Below are positions 21,087 through 23,455 of a DNA stretch of 23,455 nt, one piece after another (position 1 is the stretch's first letter; every line of letters starts with the position of its first letter). The DNA is from CAIJMU01 sp035531315 (GTDB lineage Bacteria; Spirochaetota; Spirochaetia; Treponematales; Rectinemataceae). The notes under the pieces were generated by a model, which searched no databases, was not told the DNA's origin, and saw nothing but the letters and a program-made list of their open reading frames with translations. The stretch lies in the NCBI GenBank assembly GCA_035531315.1, contig DATKTD010000099.1, positions 1 through 23,455 on the forward strand. The letters are read 5' to 3'. The position numbers and the translations under genes were made by a program.

Positions 21087-22119
21087 GAGTTCCTGCGACG
21101 AATGCGCCGCGGCCGTCGTTCGCGACGGCCGTTATATACTGTCCGACATCGTCGCCACGCAGATTCCCCTACACGAGCAGTACCAGGGCGTCGTTCCCGA
21201 AATCGCAAGCCGGACCCACCTCGAATGGATCATGGGAGTCGTCCGTCGTGCCCTCGAAGATGCCGGGATCGGAGCCGCTGATCTCGACGGCATTGCCGCC
21301 ACGGCAAGACCGGGTCTGATAGGATCGCTGCTCGTGGGACTGTCGTACGCAAAGGGGATGGCCTGGTCCCTCGACAAGCCCTTCCTGGCGGTCAATCACA
21401 TCCTCGCCCATCTCTACGCCAGCCAGCTCCAGGGCAAGGACGACCTGAGTCCCCCCGAGGTGGCCTATCCCTTTCTCGGCCTTCTCGTCTCGGGCGGCCA
21501 TTCGATCATAGCAAGGGTTGAGGACTTCGACCGCATAGAGGTTCTCGGAACGACCATCGACGACGCGGCGGGAGAGGCCTTCGATAAGGTCGCCAAGCAC
21601 TACGGCTTCGGCTATCCGGGAGGCCTGGCCATAGATCGTCTGGCCGAAAAAGGCGATTCCCAGGCCTTCCGATTCCCGAAGCCGAGCCTCCATAAGGGTT
21701 CGCACCCCTACGACGTCTCGTACTCCGGGCTCAAGACCGCCGTCATTCGCCAGCTCGAGCAATACCGCCGCCCGGGCGCCGAGGCAAGCCCCGAAAACAT
21801 CGCCGCGAGCTTCAGAAAGGCGGCCGTCGACCTCCTTCTCGACAGGTTGCTCAGGGCGGCTGCCGAAACGGGCCTCAGCCGCATCGTCGCCGGCGGCGGT
21901 GTCGCGGCGAATTCCTATCTTCGCGCCCAGCTGTCGGCCCAGACCGGCCTGGAGGTCCACTTCCCTCCCCTCAGGCTTTGCGGCGACAACGGCGCCATGA
22001 TAGCGGGCCTCGCCACCCGCCACTTCCTGCGGGGCGAGAGCTCTGGCTTCGACACGGGGGTATCGGCGCGCGTCGCCCTGTACCGACGTCTCCCCACCCA
22101 AGGACAGCAGGTCAACTAG
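21067..22119 (+). CDS. tsaD: tRNA t6A37 threonylcarbamoyltransferase TsaD
   Basis: 350 aa, full length. MLVLGIESSCDECAAAVV is the ASKHA-fold start (most homologues have SCDET; here Cys13 replaces Thr). VPEIASRTHLEW, the metal-binding NHILAHLYA (His111, His115), LLVSGGHS, IDDAAGEAFDKVAK, SYSGLKTAV, VAGGGVAAN and CGDNGAMIAG follow in family order. With TsaB, TsaE and TsaC it transfers threonylcarbamoyl to A37 of ANN-decoding tRNAs. The start at 21067 lies inside the 75-aa gene, with GAGG at suitable spacing. tsaB, tsaC and tsaE are not in the window. Confidence 0.97.
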   Translation: MLVLGIESSCDECAAAVVRDGRYILSDIVATQIPLHEQYQGVVPEIASRTHLEWIMGVVRRALEDAGIGAADLDGIAATARPGLIGSLLVGLSYAKGMAWSLDKPFLAVNHILAHLYASQLQGKDDLSPPEVAYPFLGLLVSGGHSIIARVEDFDRIEVLGTTIDDAAGEAFDKVAKHYGFGYPGGLAIDRLAEKGDSQAFRFPKPSLHKGSHPYDVSYSGLKTAVIRQLEQYRRPGAEASPENIAASFRKAAVDLLLDRLLRAAAETGLSRIVAGGGVAANSYLRAQLSAQTGLEVHFPPLRLCGDNGAMIAGLATRHFLRGESSGFDTGVSARVALYRRLPTQGQQVN

Positions 22120-22206
22120 AAGCCCGCGACCGGGATTTCGCGACTAGGACCCTCCATCTGAAGCGCCGCCGTGGGTCTCGGGCGTTGTTCTCGCGGAGGT
22201 GTCCCG

Positions 22207-22824
22207 ATGCGCAGAGCCGCCTTTTCCCCTGTCGCGATCGCCGGCCTGCTCTTCTGTCTCGGCCTCCCCGCGAGCGGAATGGCAGAGAGGAGCCGGCCTC
22301 TTCCAGAAATCCGCATCGAGACAAGACTCCTTGGTGGTCTCGATCAGGGCCTCGGCGCGGCGAGCCTCGGGCTTGGGGCGGGCTTCCGAGACGCCGTCCT
22401 CCTCCCCTCCCTCGGCCTCTCCATCGTGGGCGATCCCCTTCTTTCATGCTGGCTGGCGGAGGCGACACTGGGCTTGGGGCTCGGACCGGGTTTCGAATTC
22501 TACTTTTCCATCAGCGAGCCGCTGGGAAGCGTCACCCTGGAGGCGGGAGGGGGACGGAGGCTCTCGCTGGCGCGGACTGCCCTTCCCTCGGGCATCGGCG
22601 CCCAAGCCAGGCTTGCTACGGTGAAAATACGGACGGAAGCGCGACTGGATATCCTCGCCGATGCCTCCTGGACGGCCTGGACACTGGAATCGGCCGAATC
22701 GGGGAATGGCGTCGTGGGCTATGCCTCGGAGGACGCCCTGCGGATCTTCGGCGCTGGCTTCAGCTTCGGCCTGACCGCCCGGCTCTCCGTCGCGACGCGG
22801 AAGGAGGCTCCTCCCGGCCCATGA
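22207..22824 (+). CDS. Exported Gly/Leu-rich protein of unknown function
   Basis: 205 aa. The ATG at 22207 is supported by GGAGGTG six bases upstream and begins a signal peptide (MRRAAFSPVAIAGLLFCLGL, cleavage after about GMAE-type residues near 27-29). The mature part alternates short Gly/Leu/Ala-rich strands (LGLGLGPGFEFYFSIS, IFGAGFSFGLTARLSV) and looks like a small envelope beta-barrel or a periplasmic beta protein. Only one cysteine follows the signal region. No motif is recognised. It stands 87 bp after tsaD; the gap holds nothing else I can identify. lysS follows after 62 bp. Confidence 0.7.
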   Translation: MRRAAFSPVAIAGLLFCLGLPASGMAERSRPLPEIRIETRLLGGLDQGLGAASLGLGAGFRDAVLLPSLGLSIVGDPLLSCWLAEATLGLGLGPGFEFYFSISEPLGSVTLEAGGGRRLSLARTALPSGIGAQARLATVKIRTEARLDILADASWTAWTLESAESGNGVVGYASEDALRIFGAGFSFGLTARLSVATRKEAPPGP

Positions 22825-22854
22825 TTGAAGCGGAAGGCGCTTTTCCGCTAGTAT
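22825..22854 (+). promoter_or_regulatory. Candidate lysS promoter with an inverted repeat in the spacer
   Basis: TTGAAG (22825-22830) and TAGTAT (22849-22854) are 18 bp apart, each four of six. The perfect inverted repeat AGCGGAA/TTCCGCT (22829-22849, 7-nt loop) fills the spacer. It could be an operator, or a hairpin ending the upstream transcript, though it has no U-tract. Confidence 0.35.
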
Positions 22855-22886
22855 TCGTCACCCTTTCGTCAAGGTAGAGCAGAGCC

Positions 22887-23455
22887 ATGAGCACATCCAA
22901 GGATCAAGAGAAGAAGCCCACCGTCGCCGCTACGGAAGCCGAGGCCGGCGAGTCGGCCCTGGACCTTTCCGAACAGCAGCGGATCAGGAGGGAGAAACTG
23001 GCCAGGCTCCAGGCCGAGGGCCGCGACCCCTTCGCCATAGTCCGCTTCGAGCAGACGCATCACTCGGCCGCGATCAAAGCCGCCTTCGAATCCTCGCCCG
23101 AAACCATCGAAAACAAGGATGTCTCCGTCGCGGGCCGGATGATGTCCTTCCGCGACATCGGCAAGGCCTCCTTCGTCGACCTCCAGGACCGCGACGGGCG
23201 CATCCAGATATACATCAACGCCGAGGATCTCGGCGCCGAGGAATACGGCCGCATCAAGACCTTCGACCGCGGCGACATCATCGGCGTGGAGGGCTTTGTC
23301 TTCAGGACGAGGCGCGGCGAGATCTCCGTGCACGCAAAGAAAATCACCCTGCTCACGAAGGCTCTCGAGCCCCTGCCCGAGAAGTACCACGGCCTCAAGG
23401 ACCCGGAGATCCGCTACCGTCGCCGCTACCTCGACCTCGTGATGAACCCCGAGGT
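22887..23455 (+). CDS. lysS: Lysyl-tRNA synthetase, class II (5' part)
   Basis: 189 complete codons before the window ends; no stop is reached. After a polar N-terminal tail of about 27 residues (MSTSKDQEKKPTVAATEAEA), the protein shows EQQRIRREKLARLQAEGRDPF, then the anticodon-binding OB fold: VSVAGRMMSFRDIGKASFVDLQDRDG, RIQIYIN, FDRGDIIGVEGFVFRT and LTKALEPLPEKYHGLKDPEIRYRRRYLDL. This is the class II LysS, not the archaeal-type class I enzyme found in some spirochaetes. Motifs 1-3 of the catalytic domain lie beyond the edge. It charges tRNA-Lys. The RBS is weak (AAGG 14 bases upstream). Confidence 0.95.
   Translation, partial: MSTSKDQEKKPTVAATEAEAGESALDLSEQQRIRREKLARLQAEGRDPFAIVRFEQTHHSAAIKAAFESSPETIENKDVSVAGRMMSFRDIGKASFVDLQDRDGRIQIYINAEDLGAEEYGRIKTFDRGDIIGVEGFVFRTRRGEISVHAKKITLLTKALEPLPEKYHGLKDPEIRYRRRYLDLVMNPE

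Noticed and set aside
22825..22886. Stem before lysS considered as a T-box leader
   Set aside because: The leader is too short for a specifier stem, and no T-box consensus sequence is visible.

Overview
The window is GC-rich bacterial chromosome, densely packed with protein genes on both strands. I see no rRNA, tRNA, CRISPR array, prophage or insertion sequence. The gene set suggests a Gram-negative-type, chemotactic bacterium. Ffh carries an SKFDSD motif in its G domain, which I associate with spirochaetes. A DUF115/Maf-type protein, a large Cache-domain chemoreceptor and a class B PBP with a C-terminal PASTA-like tail fit the same picture. My best guess is Spirochaetota; this is inference from a few proteins, not a phylogeny.

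Layout. (1) 1-3034 holds three exported proteins: a left-edge fragment, a predicted TIM-barrel-like exported protein behind an Ala/Pro-rich linker, and a divergent exported NlpC/P60-like protein. (2) 3042-4431 has an MBL-fold hydrolase and a small VOC/PhnB-like protein, meeting an exported protein (4564-5151) at a repeat-hairpin. (3) 5217-10664 runs leftwards with crcB, mutM (overlapping by ATGA), rpmB with its own terminator, a chemoreceptor and ffh with a good promoter. (4) 10820-13656 has an HD-domain protein abutting a ChrB-like protein, divergent from a LOG-family phosphoribohydrolase and an MscS channel. (5) 13830-18003 is a tight leftward operon, lepB-ftsI-DUF115, with both junctions overlapping as ATGA and a strong terminator downstream. 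(6) 18103-23455 runs rightwards: a LysM/M23 peptidase coupled to a 40-residue membrane microprotein, a group-2-type sigma factor, a 75-residue orphan overlapping tsaD, an exported protein, and the 5' part of lysS.

How the genes work together. The core genes serve protein targeting and export (ffh, lepB), translation (rpmB, tsaD, lysS), repair (mutM) and envelope growth (ftsI, M23, NlpC-like). The most distinctive points are: the translationally coupled lepB-ftsI-DUF115 operon; a MutM homologue that appears to lack two expected active-site or DNA-contact residues; four genes with a -10-like box 6-9 nt before the start codon and no Shine-Dalgarno (candidate leaderless mRNAs); two coupled short genes; and several intergenic repeats that look regulatory.
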